A stretch of DNA of 64,000 nucleotides from Candidatus Kapaibacterium sp. (GTDB taxonomy: Bacteria; Bacteroidota; Ignavibacteria; Kapaibacteriales; UBA2268). Below, in pieces: positions 57,171-64,000 of the stretch. The notes under the pieces are model-generated. The model searched no databases and had not been told where the DNA came from. It worked only from the letters and a program-made list of their open reading frames with translations. How positions within the stretch are numbered: the stretch's first letter is position 1; the number at the start of each line of letters is the position of its first letter. The stretch covers positions 1,401,950 through 1,465,949 of the forward strand of contig CP058732.1 of assembly GCA_013414795.1 (NCBI GenBank), written 5' to 3'. Position numbers and translations under genes: made by a program.

Positions 57171-57477
57171 AGGCAGCCTCGTAATTTTTGGTTTTAAAAT
57201 ATTTTTTATTAATTTTGAAATGTTTTGTTTTAATTTTGTTAATATTTTTTTGCATTTTTAAAAAATATATAATAAATATGAAAGAATCGATGAAACCAAC
57301 AGACATTATATTGCGGTTCAAAAAGTGGGCTTTTCTTCTTTTGTTACAAAACTCTTTACTTTTACTTTTTAGAATTCCTTTCATTTTTCGTTTTTCATTT
57401 TTTGTTCCTTACAAAATTACAAAAAAAATTTAAATTATGCAAGTATTTTAAAAAAATTTTTAAAAAAAGTAATATTT
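57171..57477. promoter_or_regulatory. Divergent control region between early operon and CI-type repressor
   Basis: 307 bp, very AT-rich, between the two divergent regulators. TAATTTTG occurs on the plus strand at 57210-57217 and 57231-57238 (21 bases apart) and on the minus strand at 57412-57419, each fitting TAnnTTTG. No hairpin or clear operator palindrome was seen. Short reading frames in both directions (one predicting a hydrophobic peptide from 57279) have no support beyond being open. Confidence 0.5.
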
Positions 57478-58005
57478 ATGGTGAAAGCAGTGGAAACAAA
57501 AGAATTAATTGTTGCGGAAATAATAGAGAGATTGCGTAATTATTATAAAGTTAGGACTTTATCGGAGATTGGAGAACGCCTTGGGGTAAGCGAATCCACT
57601 CTTTCTGTGTGGAAACACAGAAATACGTTTGATATTTTTAAGATATTCTCCAAAATTCCCGACATTAATTGGCACTGGTTGTTGACCGGTGAGGGAGAAA
57701 TGCATTATAATCCTAAAGAGAAACAAGAGAAAACTGCTACAATAGAATATTTGTTAAGAAAATTGAAAGAGTTGGAAAGCGAAAATGAGGTTTTGAAGAG
57801 ACTTTATAATGAAAGTCTTCGTAAAATCGAGGAAATGAAATCTCAATTAGAATCTTCCAAAGAACAATCTTTATCTGGTGATACAATCGAAGTTCCGCTT
57901 ATGAAGCTTCCAGATGAAGCAGAAATATTTAAAAGAGAAAAAGAAAAAGGTGGAGGAATATACTCTCGCGGCAAAAAGAAAGATTTAAATAAAGAAAATT
58001 GTTAA
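57478..58005 (+). CDS. CI-type phage repressor HTH protein without peptidase domain
   Basis: 175 residues. The HTH is at about 27-46 (TLSEIGERLGVSESTLSVWK), followed by IPDINWHWLLTGEGEM, the signature of the Bac_CI_repr N-terminal domain. A coiled coil follows (about 82-120, rich in Leu/Glu), and a charged tail ends KKKDLNKENC. The S24 peptidase domain expected C-terminally is absent; an S24 protein is encoded 0.55 kb downstream. Divergent from the early operon, consistent with a lysogeny-like switch. Confidence 0.8.
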   Translation: MVKAVETKELIVAEIIERLRNYYKVRTLSEIGERLGVSESTLSVWKHRNTFDIFKIFSKIPDINWHWLLTGEGEMHYNPKEKQEKTATIEYLLRKLKELESENEVLKRLYNESLRKIEEMKSQLESSKEQSLSGDTIEVPLMKLPDEAEIFKREKEKGGGIYSRGKKKDLNKENC

Positions 58006-58083
58006 AAAATTTGCTTAACTGTAAGTTTTTGTTTAATTTTTATTTTTTAATTCCTTTTGTCTAATTGTTTTTTAGGAGGCTTT

Positions 58084-58389
58084 GTGGAAAAATCACTGTA
58101 TCTCTTGACTCCATCTCAATTTATAGCATATCAATCATTAGGGATGGAAAAACAGCAACAATTTCTTTATGAGTTCGGGAAGCAGTCACACGATCCGCTT
58201 ATTGCGATGATATTTTTTATCTTTGGTTTCCATTATTTTTATTTAGGGGAAACTGGTAAACAGATATTGTATATGTTTACTCTAGCAGGTTTTTCTATAT
58301 GGTGGTGGATCGATCTGTTTGGGCTTAAGAAAAAAGTCCAAAAACAGAATGAGTTATTAGCAGACCGGATATTGGGGCGTTTGAAATAA
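58084..58389 (+). CDS. TM2-domain membrane protein
   Basis: 101 residues from a GTG at 58084 with AGGAGG 4 bp before it; an earlier TTG (58057) is less likely. The TM2 pattern is present: IFFIFGFHYFYLGETGKQ then WWWIDLFGL, two transmembrane helices joined by a short polar loop with an acidic residue. A soluble N-terminus (LLTPSQFIAYQSLG) precedes it. TM2 proteins occur in many bacteria, with no general function assigned. It sits between the two repressor parts. Confidence 0.78.
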   Translation: MEKSLYLLTPSQFIAYQSLGMEKQQQFLYEFGKQSHDPLIAMIFFIFGFHYFYLGETGKQILYMFTLAGFSIWWWIDLFGLKKKVQKQNELLADRILGRLK

Positions 58390-58469
58390 CAATTTGTTTC
58401 GATCCCCGCCTTAATGGACGCTGTTTTAAAATCTAAAATAGAAATCGAGAAAAAGAGCTTATAATTTTT

Positions 58470-58500
58470 AAATTATTTTGAAATAATTTTAAAATTATTT
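58470..58500. promoter_or_regulatory. Perfect palindrome and extra half site, candidate operator
   Basis: AAATTATTT (58470-58478), TG, AAATAATTT (58481-58489) form a perfect 9-bp inverted repeat; a third AAATTATTT follows at 58492-58500. It lies 54 bases before the S24 gene. AT-rich composition lowers the weight of the palindrome, but the third identical half site argues for a repeat array. Confidence 0.45.
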
Positions 58501-58553
58501 CTTTTCCTGTAAAAACTTAAGGTAATAAATTGTTTTTTTGACAGAGAAAAATT

Positions 58554-58994
58554 ATGAACACTGAAGACGTTGTTGCTGTTCCGTTTTGTGTCACCCAAAT
58601 AGCGTGCGGTGATGGTATTCCATTTTTTGATGGAATAGAGTATATGAAAATTCCTTGTAAAAGATTGCGAGGAATAAAAGAGCCCTTGCTTGTCGAGGTA
58701 ACAGGCGATTCAATGGAACCGTTTTTTTTCCACAGAGAAATTGTTCTTGTTGATTTGGATAGATTGCCTAGTCACGGCGATTTTGTTCTGATTTCTTTCA
58801 ATGGTTGTTTAATGATTAAAAGGTTACATTTTAAGGATGGTCGAATGTGTTTAATTTCGACGAACTTTTTGTATCCAACTATTTTTATAAAAGATTGCGA
58901 CGACTGGCAGGTGTTGGGTGTTTGCGTAAAGAAGGTGAGAAGTTTATCCGAGCTTAGTTTGAATACATATAAAGATATTAAATTAAACAAATAA
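58554..58994 (+). CDS. S24 (LexA/CI C-terminal) peptidase-type protein, no HTH
   Basis: 146 residues. VTGDSMEPFF holds the nucleophile Ser53, and LMIKRL holds Lys89, the S24 Ser-Lys dyad. The upstream QIACGDG resembles the region where an Ala-Gly cleavage bond stands in LexA-like proteins, here Ala-Cys-Gly. No DNA-binding domain is present. It could act with the separate HTH protein at 57478, as a split repressor, or as an inducible antirepressor; both are inferred. Confidence 0.82.
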   Translation: MNTEDVVAVPFCVTQIACGDGIPFFDGIEYMKIPCKRLRGIKEPLLVEVTGDSMEPFFFHREIVLVDLDRLPSHGDFVLISFNGCLMIKRLHFKDGRMCLISTNFLYPTIFIKDCDDWQVLGVCVKKVRSLSELSLNTYKDIKLNK

Positions 58995-58996
58995 AC

Positions 58997-59004
58997 TATT
59001 TTTG
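58997..59004 (+). promoter_or_regulatory. Candidate promoter box before lipoprotein gene
   Basis: TATTTTTG (TAnnTTTG type) 23 bases before the ATG at 59028. No -33 box assigned. Confidence 0.35.
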
Positions 59005-59027
59005 TTGTAAAAATTAGGGTTACCGTT

Positions 59028-59825
59028 ATGAAAAGGTTTTTTGTTGCTTTGTTTGTTGCTGTCTTGTTGTGGGGTTGTACCTCAAATTTAGAAATAGTAA
59101 AAAATTGGAAGGAAGTTGTCAAGGAAAGGGCAATCGAAGAAAAACCAAAAATTGTAGCTAACGTTGGTGACGTTTTGTTTCAAAAGCATATTGATGATGT
59201 TTATCGTTACGATTGCTTTAAGAATGATGTTCCAATCTTTTTCCCAGATGATTTAATTGAAGATTTGGAACTCCAGCCGGGATATTTTATCCCAGCGGGA
59301 AAATCCTTTTGTAGTATTTCAACCTATGATTGTAATTTGGGTGAATTTTATTTGGAAATTGAGAAAAGAGTAACAAAGGAAGAAAACGGTAATGATTGGT
59401 GCTCTTCGGAAGATTCTATTCCATCGATACAGTGGATTTATTTGAAGATAAGTGCAGAAAAAGAGGGGAATTCGATTTTGATAACAAAAAGTGATGAATT
59501 AGTGTTGCGCGAAACAAGGACGGGATATCGATATCTTAAAAAGGAATATGAGCTTCCGAACAACATTAAATTAAGTTCAGTAGTTAAGGACACTATAAAT
59601 TATAATGTTTATTATATGGAGTTAATTTTTGGTGGTGTTCAAGGCAACAGTTTGATAATGTATTTTAGAGAATATTATCGTAGCGAACTTAATCAACCAC
59701 ATTCATATACGCTTTATTATAATGTTGAAGATATTAAAAGGCAAGGGAAAATCAAATTTAGGGATGTTGAATTAGAAGTAATAGATTTTGATGGTCAGTC
59801 AATTACATATAGGATTGCAAAATAA
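59028..59825 (+). CDS. Lipoprotein of unknown function
   Basis: 265 residues. Lipobox LWGC (Cys17) after a hydrophobic signal. The body is beta-rich with several Cys (CFKND, CSISTYDCN, WCSSEDS), and no family is recognised. It lies between the S24 gene and the integrase gene, so it may be cargo expressed from an integrated element, like a surface-altering moron. Confidence 0.7.
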   Translation: MKRFFVALFVAVLLWGCTSNLEIVKNWKEVVKERAIEEKPKIVANVGDVLFQKHIDDVYRYDCFKNDVPIFFPDDLIEDLELQPGYFIPAGKSFCSISTYDCNLGEFYLEIEKRVTKEENGNDWCSSEDSIPSIQWIYLKISAEKEGNSILITKSDELVLRETRTGYRYLKKEYELPNNIKLSSVVKDTINYNVYYMELIFGGVQGNSLIMYFREYYRSELNQPHSYTLYYNVEDIKRQGKIKFRDVELEVIDFDGQSITYRIAK

Positions 59826-59840
59826 CTTTATAAATTAGAA

Positions 59841-60890
59841 ATGCCGCGCTATTCTACCGCTCGTGAAGACCGCTGGCTTCATCCTAGCTATCGCAAGGCA
59901 TATTGTTTTCGATATAGAAATGGTATGGTTTATACGTCCGTCAACTCGGTGCGAAAAGCGACAGGCCTTGTTTGGTCGCAAAAGAATCGTAAATTGGCGA
60001 TGGAGATACTTGAACGAAGAATACAAGAAGAGGTTTTTGGCAAAAAAATTCAAAAGTCTAAATATGTTAAAGATTTAGTTGTTCGTTTCTTTAATGATCG
60101 GGTATCGAAACTTTCGCAGGCAACTCAACAAAGGTACAAAAGAATTGTTAAATATTTTCTGTACGAGAATTGGAGCTTAGATGACATCCAGTTGATAAGG
60201 ATTAAAATACTTGAGGTTGTAAATTCAATGAACTATAATTTAAGTTATATTCGTAAGATGCTTTCGGATTTAAAGGGAATATTCAATTATGCTATAGATC
60301 TTGATTGGATGGATAAAAATCCTATAATTACTTCAATGTTGCCTACCATAAAGAGACAGGAAGTACGAACGTTGACATTTGAGCATATACAAAAATATAT
60401 AGAATTTTTCTTTTCAAATAATCAGGAGCCGTTAGCATTAATTGTAGAATTTGCATATTTAACCGCTATGAGAATACAGGAAATAATAGATTTGAAGTGG
60501 GAAGATATTAGCGACAGATACTTTATAATCAAAGGAAAAGGTGATAGAAATCGAGTGTTTCCGTTGAACCCATTCCCACGAGTAAAAGAGATTTTAAATC
60601 GAATGAAAGAATTGAAGTTGTCTAAGCCTGGTGTTTATCAGAATCAACAGAACTTAGCAAGGCAAATTAAAAAAGCAAATGTTGAATTACAGAAGAGATA
60701 TCCAGAGATGCATTATGAGAAGATTACTTTTCACGTTATCAGGAAAGGAGCAATCAACCATTGGAGAACAATTGGAATAGACCCAGAAGTCAGGAATATG
60801 TTGGCAGGGCATACCCGGGAGGTAGAGCGGAATTATTATTTATCTGTCCCGGATATTAACTTATTAGAGCAAAGATTAAGTAAAATATAA
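59841..60890 (+). CDS. Tyrosine recombinase (integrase)
   Basis: 349 residues. Core-binding domain at about 70-165, catalytic domain from 175. Catalytic residues seen: Arg211 (LTAMRIQEI), Lys near 233 (KGKGDRNR), His298-x-x-Arg301 (FHVIRKG), His324 (LAGHTRE) and Tyr333 (RNYYL). The N-terminal 60 residues (RKAYCFRYRNGMVYTSVNS) form an arm-binding-like three-stranded domain. All catalytic residues are present. It ends 86 bp from the 3' end of the right tRNA-Arg, the normal layout when the tRNA is the attachment site. Confidence 0.93.
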   Translation: MPRYSTAREDRWLHPSYRKAYCFRYRNGMVYTSVNSVRKATGLVWSQKNRKLAMEILERRIQEEVFGKKIQKSKYVKDLVVRFFNDRVSKLSQATQQRYKRIVKYFLYENWSLDDIQLIRIKILEVVNSMNYNLSYIRKMLSDLKGIFNYAIDLDWMDKNPIITSMLPTIKRQEVRTLTFEHIQKYIEFFFSNNQEPLALIVEFAYLTAMRIQEIIDLKWEDISDRYFIIKGKGDRNRVFPLNPFPRVKEILNRMKELKLSKPGVYQNQQNLARQIKKANVELQKRYPEMHYEKITFHVIRKGAINHWRTIGIDPEVRNMLAGHTREVERNYYLSVPDINLLEQRLSKI

Positions 60891-60975
60891 GCAAAATGAG
60901 TGCCTAAAAATGAAGATTTTGGATAAGATGTTTGGATATAAGTGGCTTAATATCGAGAGGTAAAAAAGATTTTTG

Positions 60976-61049
60976 CGGTCCCGGAGGGACTCGAACCCCC
61001 GACACGCAGTTTAGGAAACTGCTGTTCTATCCGCCTGAACTACGGGACC
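60976..61049 (-). tRNA. tRNA-Arg (CCT), right copy
   Basis: Same sequence as the left copy for every base of the cloverleaf, but the discriminator is G (C on plus at 60976) instead of A. CCA is not encoded. It lies between the integrase and the intact HlyD operon, whose upstream region is also duplicated. Confidence 0.93.
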
Positions 61050-61081
61050 CTCGACTGCAAAATTAATAAAATTTACTTGCT

Positions 61082-61089
61082 TAACTTTG
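61082..61089 (+). promoter_or_regulatory. Candidate promoter box of right HlyD-ABC operon
   Basis: TAACTTTG, TAnnTTTG type, 22 bases before the ATG at 61112; copy of the box at 45483. Confidence 0.5.
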
Positions 61090-61111
61090 TATTTATTATT
61101 AGTAATGTATT

Positions 61112-62083
61112 ATGAAAAAAATTATTGTATTGTTGCTTTTAAGTTTAACTCTGAGTTGTTCCCATCAAAATTCAAAAGGATTTATCGAAGCCAGCGGAAT
61201 AATTGAAGCTACAGAAATTCTTATTTCTTCAAAAGTAAACTCGCAAGTATTAAATCTTCTTGTTGACGAAGGTAGTGACGTTCGCAAAGGTGATACTCTT
61301 GCCATTCTGGATAGTGAGAATTATCAGTACCAATATGAACAAGCACTTGCAAGTGAATCCTCTGCAAAGGCGCAGTTGGAACTTCTTCGAAAAGGGGCTC
61401 GAATTGAGGACATTCGTCAAGCAGAGGAAGCATTAAAGCAAGCAGAAGAGAATCTCTCGATTGCAAAAACAAATTACGAACGTTTCCAAAAATTAAAAGC
61501 AAACAAAGTTGTAAGTGATAAGCAATTCGAAGATGTTGAACTGAATTTCAAACTTGCTCAATCTCGTTATCTACAAGCAAAAGAGAATTATAACAAGGTT
61601 TCAAAACTCTTTCGGAAAGAAGAAATTGAACAAGCAGAAGCAAATTTACAAAGAGCGAGTGCAAATGTGAAATTGTTTCGCAAATATCTTACCGATTGTA
61701 TAGTAGTTTCCCCAGTTGAAGGCAAGATTTTACAAAAATTTGTGGAAGTTGGTGAGATAGTTTCGCAAGGAATTCCATTATTCAAAATTGCTAAACTGGA
61801 TACGATGGAGATGATTGTTTATGTTTCGGAAAAAGATTTGGGCAAGGTAAAATATGGTCAATACGTCGAAGTTCGTTGTGATTCTTACCCAGAAAAAGTA
61901 TTTAAAGGGAAGATTGTTTACATATCGAGCGAAGCAGAATTCACACCCAAAAATGTACAGACAAAGGACGAGCGAGAAACAATGGTTTTTGCCGTGAAAA
62001 TAAAAATCCCAAATCCCAATATGGAACTCAAATCTGGAATGCCGGCGGACTCAAAAATTTTGATTTCTGAATTACAGAAGTAA
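61112..62083 (+). CDS. HlyD/YbhG-type membrane fusion lipoprotein, right copy
   Basis: 323 residues, identical in translation to the left copy (lipobox Cys16, coiled-coil hairpin about 70-170, barrel/lipoyl halves). Here it heads a complete run of HlyD - ATPase - ATPase - permease, with TAATG overlap into the next gene, so this copy should form a working exporter of the YbhGFSR type, substrate unknown. Confidence 0.93.
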   Translation: MKKIIVLLLLSLTLSCSHQNSKGFIEASGIIEATEILISSKVNSQVLNLLVDEGSDVRKGDTLAILDSENYQYQYEQALASESSAKAQLELLRKGARIEDIRQAEEALKQAEENLSIAKTNYERFQKLKANKVVSDKQFEDVELNFKLAQSRYLQAKENYNKVSKLFRKEEIEQAEANLQRASANVKLFRKYLTDCIVVSPVEGKILQKFVEVGEIVSQGIPLFKIAKLDTMEMIVYVSEKDLGKVKYGQYVEVRCDSYPEKVFKGKIVYISSEAEFTPKNVQTKDERETMVFAVKIKIPNPNMELKSGMPADSKILISELQK

Positions 62084-62994
62084 TGGAACCAACTATTAAG
62101 GTTGAGAATCTTACTAGGATTTATAATAATAGGAAAGCCATAGACAATCTTTCCTTTTCTGTCCAAAAGGGCGAAATCTTTGGGGTGGTTGGACCAGACG
62201 GAAGCGGAAAAACTACATTAATAAAACTTCTTGCAGGAATAATTCAGCCCACAGAAGGGGAAATTGTTATTAATGGACTTAACATCTTGAAGGATTATAA
62301 AAAAATCAAGCCATTGATTGGATATTTATCGCAAAACTTTTCCCATTATCTTGATCTTACAGTTGAGGAAAATCTTGAATTTTTTGCGGAAATGCATAAA
62401 ATCAAAAATTATCGAGACAGAATCGAATTTTTGTTGAGATTTGTCAATTTAGAGAATTTTCGAAACACTTTGATTGCAAATCTTTCAGGGGGAATGAAAC
62501 AAAAATTGGCATTAATTTCTTCGTTAATTTACGAACCAGAAATACTTTTACTTGATGAACCAACAACGGGAGTAGACCCAATTTCGAGGCGTGAATTTTG
62601 GTTTTTGTTACATAAACTTGTTCTGGAAGGAAAAACAATATTTTTTGCCACTCCGTATCTGGATGAAGCCGAACGTTTCAATAAAGTTCTGTTGCTGGAT
62701 AGTGGGAAGAAATTGGCTTGCGATTCTCCATCAAATCTACTTGCAAATGTTGATTTCTCCGTCCTCGAAATTATTTGTTCAAATTTGAACACTGGCAGCA
62801 AAATCTTAAAAGAATATGGTGATGTGCAAGTATTTGGCGACAGAATCCATCTTGTTTTACACAAACAAAAGAGTAATCTTGTTGAAAAAGTGAAAAATAG
62901 TATTGAATCTGCCGGTGTTGAACTTTATCAAATTCAAGAGATTAATCCAACATTAGAGAATGTATTTTTACATCTGATAACGAAAAGGAATTAA
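62083..62994 (+). CDS. ABC transporter ATPase (first), right copy
   Basis: 303 residues with Walker A GPDGSGKT, signature LSGGMKQ and Walker [14 protein letters not shown]; identical to the left copy. TAATG overlaps on both sides. Together with the next gene it corresponds to the two halves of the fused YbhF ATPase, here as separate genes. Confidence 0.93.
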   Translation: MEPTIKVENLTRIYNNRKAIDNLSFSVQKGEIFGVVGPDGSGKTTLIKLLAGIIQPTEGEIVINGLNILKDYKKIKPLIGYLSQNFSHYLDLTVEENLEFFAEMHKIKNYRDRIEFLLRFVNLENFRNTLIANLSGGMKQKLALISSLIYEPEILLLDEPTTGVDPISRREFWFLLHKLVLEGKTIFFATPYLDEAERFNKVLLLDSGKKLACDSPSNLLANVDFSVLEIICSNLNTGSKILKEYGDVQVFGDRIHLVLHKQKSNLVEKVKNSIESAGVELYQIQEINPTLENVFLHLITKRN

Positions 62995-63914
62995 TGAACG
63001 CTATCGTAACAAAAGGTTTAACGAAAAAGTTTGGTGAATTTATTGCGGTGAACAATATCGATTTAGAAGTTGGCAATGGGGAGATATTCGGTTTTCTTGG
63101 TGCTAATGGGGCGGGGAAAACGACAACAATCAAGATGTTGGTAGGGCTGTTACCCCCGACAAGCGGTTCAATTTTTGTCTCTGGCATAGATGTGGTGAAA
63201 CAACCATTAAAAATCCGAGAAACTATCGGCTATATGTCGCAAAAATTTTCGCTTTATAATGATTTAACAGTGGAAGAAAATATTGATTTTTTTGCTGGTA
63301 TCTATGGGATTGCTTTTAAAAAAGCAAAGCAACTAAAAGAGGAGTTAATTGAGCGTTTTCAGTTGCAAGAATTTAGGAAATTTTTGACAAAAGACTTGCC
63401 TCTTGGATTGAAGCAACGGCTTGCTCTTGGTGTTGCATTGATGCACAAGCCAAAAGTAATTTTTCTCGATGAACCCACCTCGGGTGCAGACCCAATTGCA
63501 AGAAAGTATTTTTGGGAGTTAATCCAATCGCTTGCAAACGACGGCGTTACTTGTTTTGTTACGACACATTATCTTGAAGAGGCAGAATTTTGTTCGAGAA
63601 TAAGTCTAATTGATTCTGGAAAAATTATTGCTTGTGGTTCTCCTAATGAATTAAAAAGAAAATATTTTCAAACACCAATATTCGAGGTTGATTTTGGAAA
63701 TCTTGAAAAGAACATTGAAGTTTACCGAAAAGGGGTTAGCAATTCTGAAATTTCCTTCTTTGGAAGTAGATTACATATAACAATGAAAGAATTATCAGTC
63801 TCTGAAAATGATTTACGGATACAGTTAACCTCAACTTTTGGAGAGCAACCACGGACAATTCGACGAATATTACCAACTTTGGAAGATGTTTTCATAAAAG
63901 CAATTCAAAAGTAA
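62994..63914 (+). CDS. ABC transporter ATPase (second), intact
   Basis: 306 residues: Walker [10 protein letters not shown] (about 35-43), signature LPLGLKQRLALG (diverged from LSGGQ), Walker B VIFLDEPTSGADP, switch His in TTHYLEEAE. The complete version of the fragment at 47395. Second half of a YbhF-like pair; the permease gene starts 4 bp after its stop. Confidence 0.93.
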   Translation: MNAIVTKGLTKKFGEFIAVNNIDLEVGNGEIFGFLGANGAGKTTTIKMLVGLLPPTSGSIFVSGIDVVKQPLKIRETIGYMSQKFSLYNDLTVEENIDFFAGIYGIAFKKAKQLKEELIERFQLQEFRKFLTKDLPLGLKQRLALGVALMHKPKVIFLDEPTSGADPIARKYFWELIQSLANDGVTCFVTTHYLEEAEFCSRISLIDSGKIIACGSPNELKRKYFQTPIFEVDFGNLEKNIEVYRKGVSNSEISFFGSRLHITMKELSVSENDLRIQLTSTFGEQPRTIRRILPTLEDVFIKAIQK

Positions 63915-63918
63915 TGTT

Positions 63919-64000
63919 ATGATTGACTTAAGTGTTATTGGGGCAATTGCAAAGAAAGAATTACGGCAGTTAAGTCGTGAGAAAAGAATGCTTTTTGTGA
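63919..64000 (+). CDS. ABC-2 type permease, start only (cut by window end)
   Basis: 27 residues visible (MIDLSVIGAIAKKELRQLSR...), the amphipathic N-terminus of YbhS/YbhR-type permeases (KEL.Q..R). Starts at the second of two ATGs after the ATPase stop, because the first (63914) meets a stop after two codons. Confidence 0.7.
   Translation, partial: MIDLSVIGAIAKKELRQLSREKRMLFV

Larger units (their letters stand above)
45378..60976. mobile_element. Candidate integrative element or tandem-repeat unit between tRNA-Arg copies
   Basis: 15,599 bp from the first base of the left repeat to the base before the right repeat. It holds a second tRNA-Arg, a second HlyD and ABC ATPase, a truncated second ATPase, a truncated nuclease, two T9SS-secreted proteins, a five-gene minus-strand operon, a CI-type repressor, TM2 and S24 proteins, a lipoprotein and a tyrosine recombinase 86 bp from the right tRNA. 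Integration of elements at tRNA 3' ends by such recombinases is well established. The unit would close into a circle by recombination between the repeats. Whether it moves today is inference. Alternative: a tandem duplication with no element biology, or an assembly error in a repeat. Confidence 0.7.
60977..63152. repeat. Large direct repeat, right copy
   Basis: Partner of 45378-47553, offset 15,599. Looks identical up to 63016, then 13 substitutions to 63152. Here the second ATPase continues intact past the end of similarity, so this is the complete copy at the ABC side. Confidence 0.93.

Noticed and set aside
57163-57384. 73-residue frame on minus strand before the HTH gene
   Set aside because: Lys/Asn/Ile-rich composition typical of chance frames in AT-rich DNA; no domain.
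57188-57433. Open frame on plus strand (hydrophobic peptide) in the control region
   Set aside because: Very AT-rich, no RBS, only Leu/Phe/Ile/Lys; overlaps a competing minus-strand frame. Kept as regulatory DNA.
47977-60976. Diversity-generating retroelement or defence island in the accessory unit
   Set aside because: No reverse transcriptase, template/variable repeat, restriction, helicase or TIR-type gene seen.

Overview
The window reads as chromosomal DNA of an AT-rich member of the Bacteroidota/Chlorobiota/Ignavibacteriota (FCB) group. Five proteins end in a type IX secretion (Por) sorting tail. A GWxTD-domain protein, a BatB/BatC pair, DUF1573 and DUF3108 proteins and a SusC/TonB-type receptor are present, and several genes, best seen at the initiator tRNA, are preceded by the Bacteroidota promoter element TAnnTTTG. 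A Kapabacteria- or Ignavibacteria-like lineage is my inference; no 16S rRNA is present to decide it.

Bases 1-45300 are ordinary chromosome: a partial type II NADH dehydrogenase, uvrB, a lipoprotein, DUF1573, BatB/BatC, rimO, a small ribosomal cluster (rpsR, zinc-free rpmE, a DUF4295-like peptide), the nuoLMN proton-pumping subunits of complex I without the rest of the operon, DUF3108, a HAD phosphatase, guaA, two tandem subtilisin-like lipoproteins, secA, a pseudouridine synthase, secreted proteins, a GT-C glycosyltransferase, tRNA-fMet, an M14 carboxypeptidase, adenine deaminase, a GWxTD protein, an M50 protease, lysS, an EF-G paralogue, an outer-membrane porin, a TonB receptor, a dockerin protein, pyrE and a polysaccharide flippase.

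Bases 45378-60976 are an accessory unit of 15,599 bp. It is bounded by two copies of a segment of about 2.1 kb made of tRNA-Arg(CCT), an HlyD-type lipoprotein, an ABC ATPase and the start of a second ABC ATPase. The right-hand copy runs on into an intact operon (HlyD, ATPase, ATPase, permease). The left-hand copy breaks off 0.16 kb into the second ATPase, at a join that also cuts the 3' end of a nuclease gene. The copies look identical over about 2,040 bp and then show 13 synonymous differences in the last 136 bp, so the left copy appears mosaic. A tyrosine recombinase gene lies 86 bp from the 3' end of the right tRNA-Arg, the classic layout for integration into a tRNA gene. Removing one repeat unit would leave a single tRNA-Arg and one intact operon.

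Between the repeats lie two T9SS-secreted proteins (499 and 1,923 residues), a divergent phage-like control region, and the integrase. The control region has a CI-type HTH gene and a separate S24 peptidase-type gene with a TM2-domain gene between them, facing a five-gene operon with two HTH proteins and a C-terminal-only amidoligase-like protein. I see no capsid, tail, terminase, replication or conjugation genes, so the unit resembles a cargo-carrying integrative element, a satellite, or a reduced prophage. I saw no CRISPR array, rRNA or transposase.
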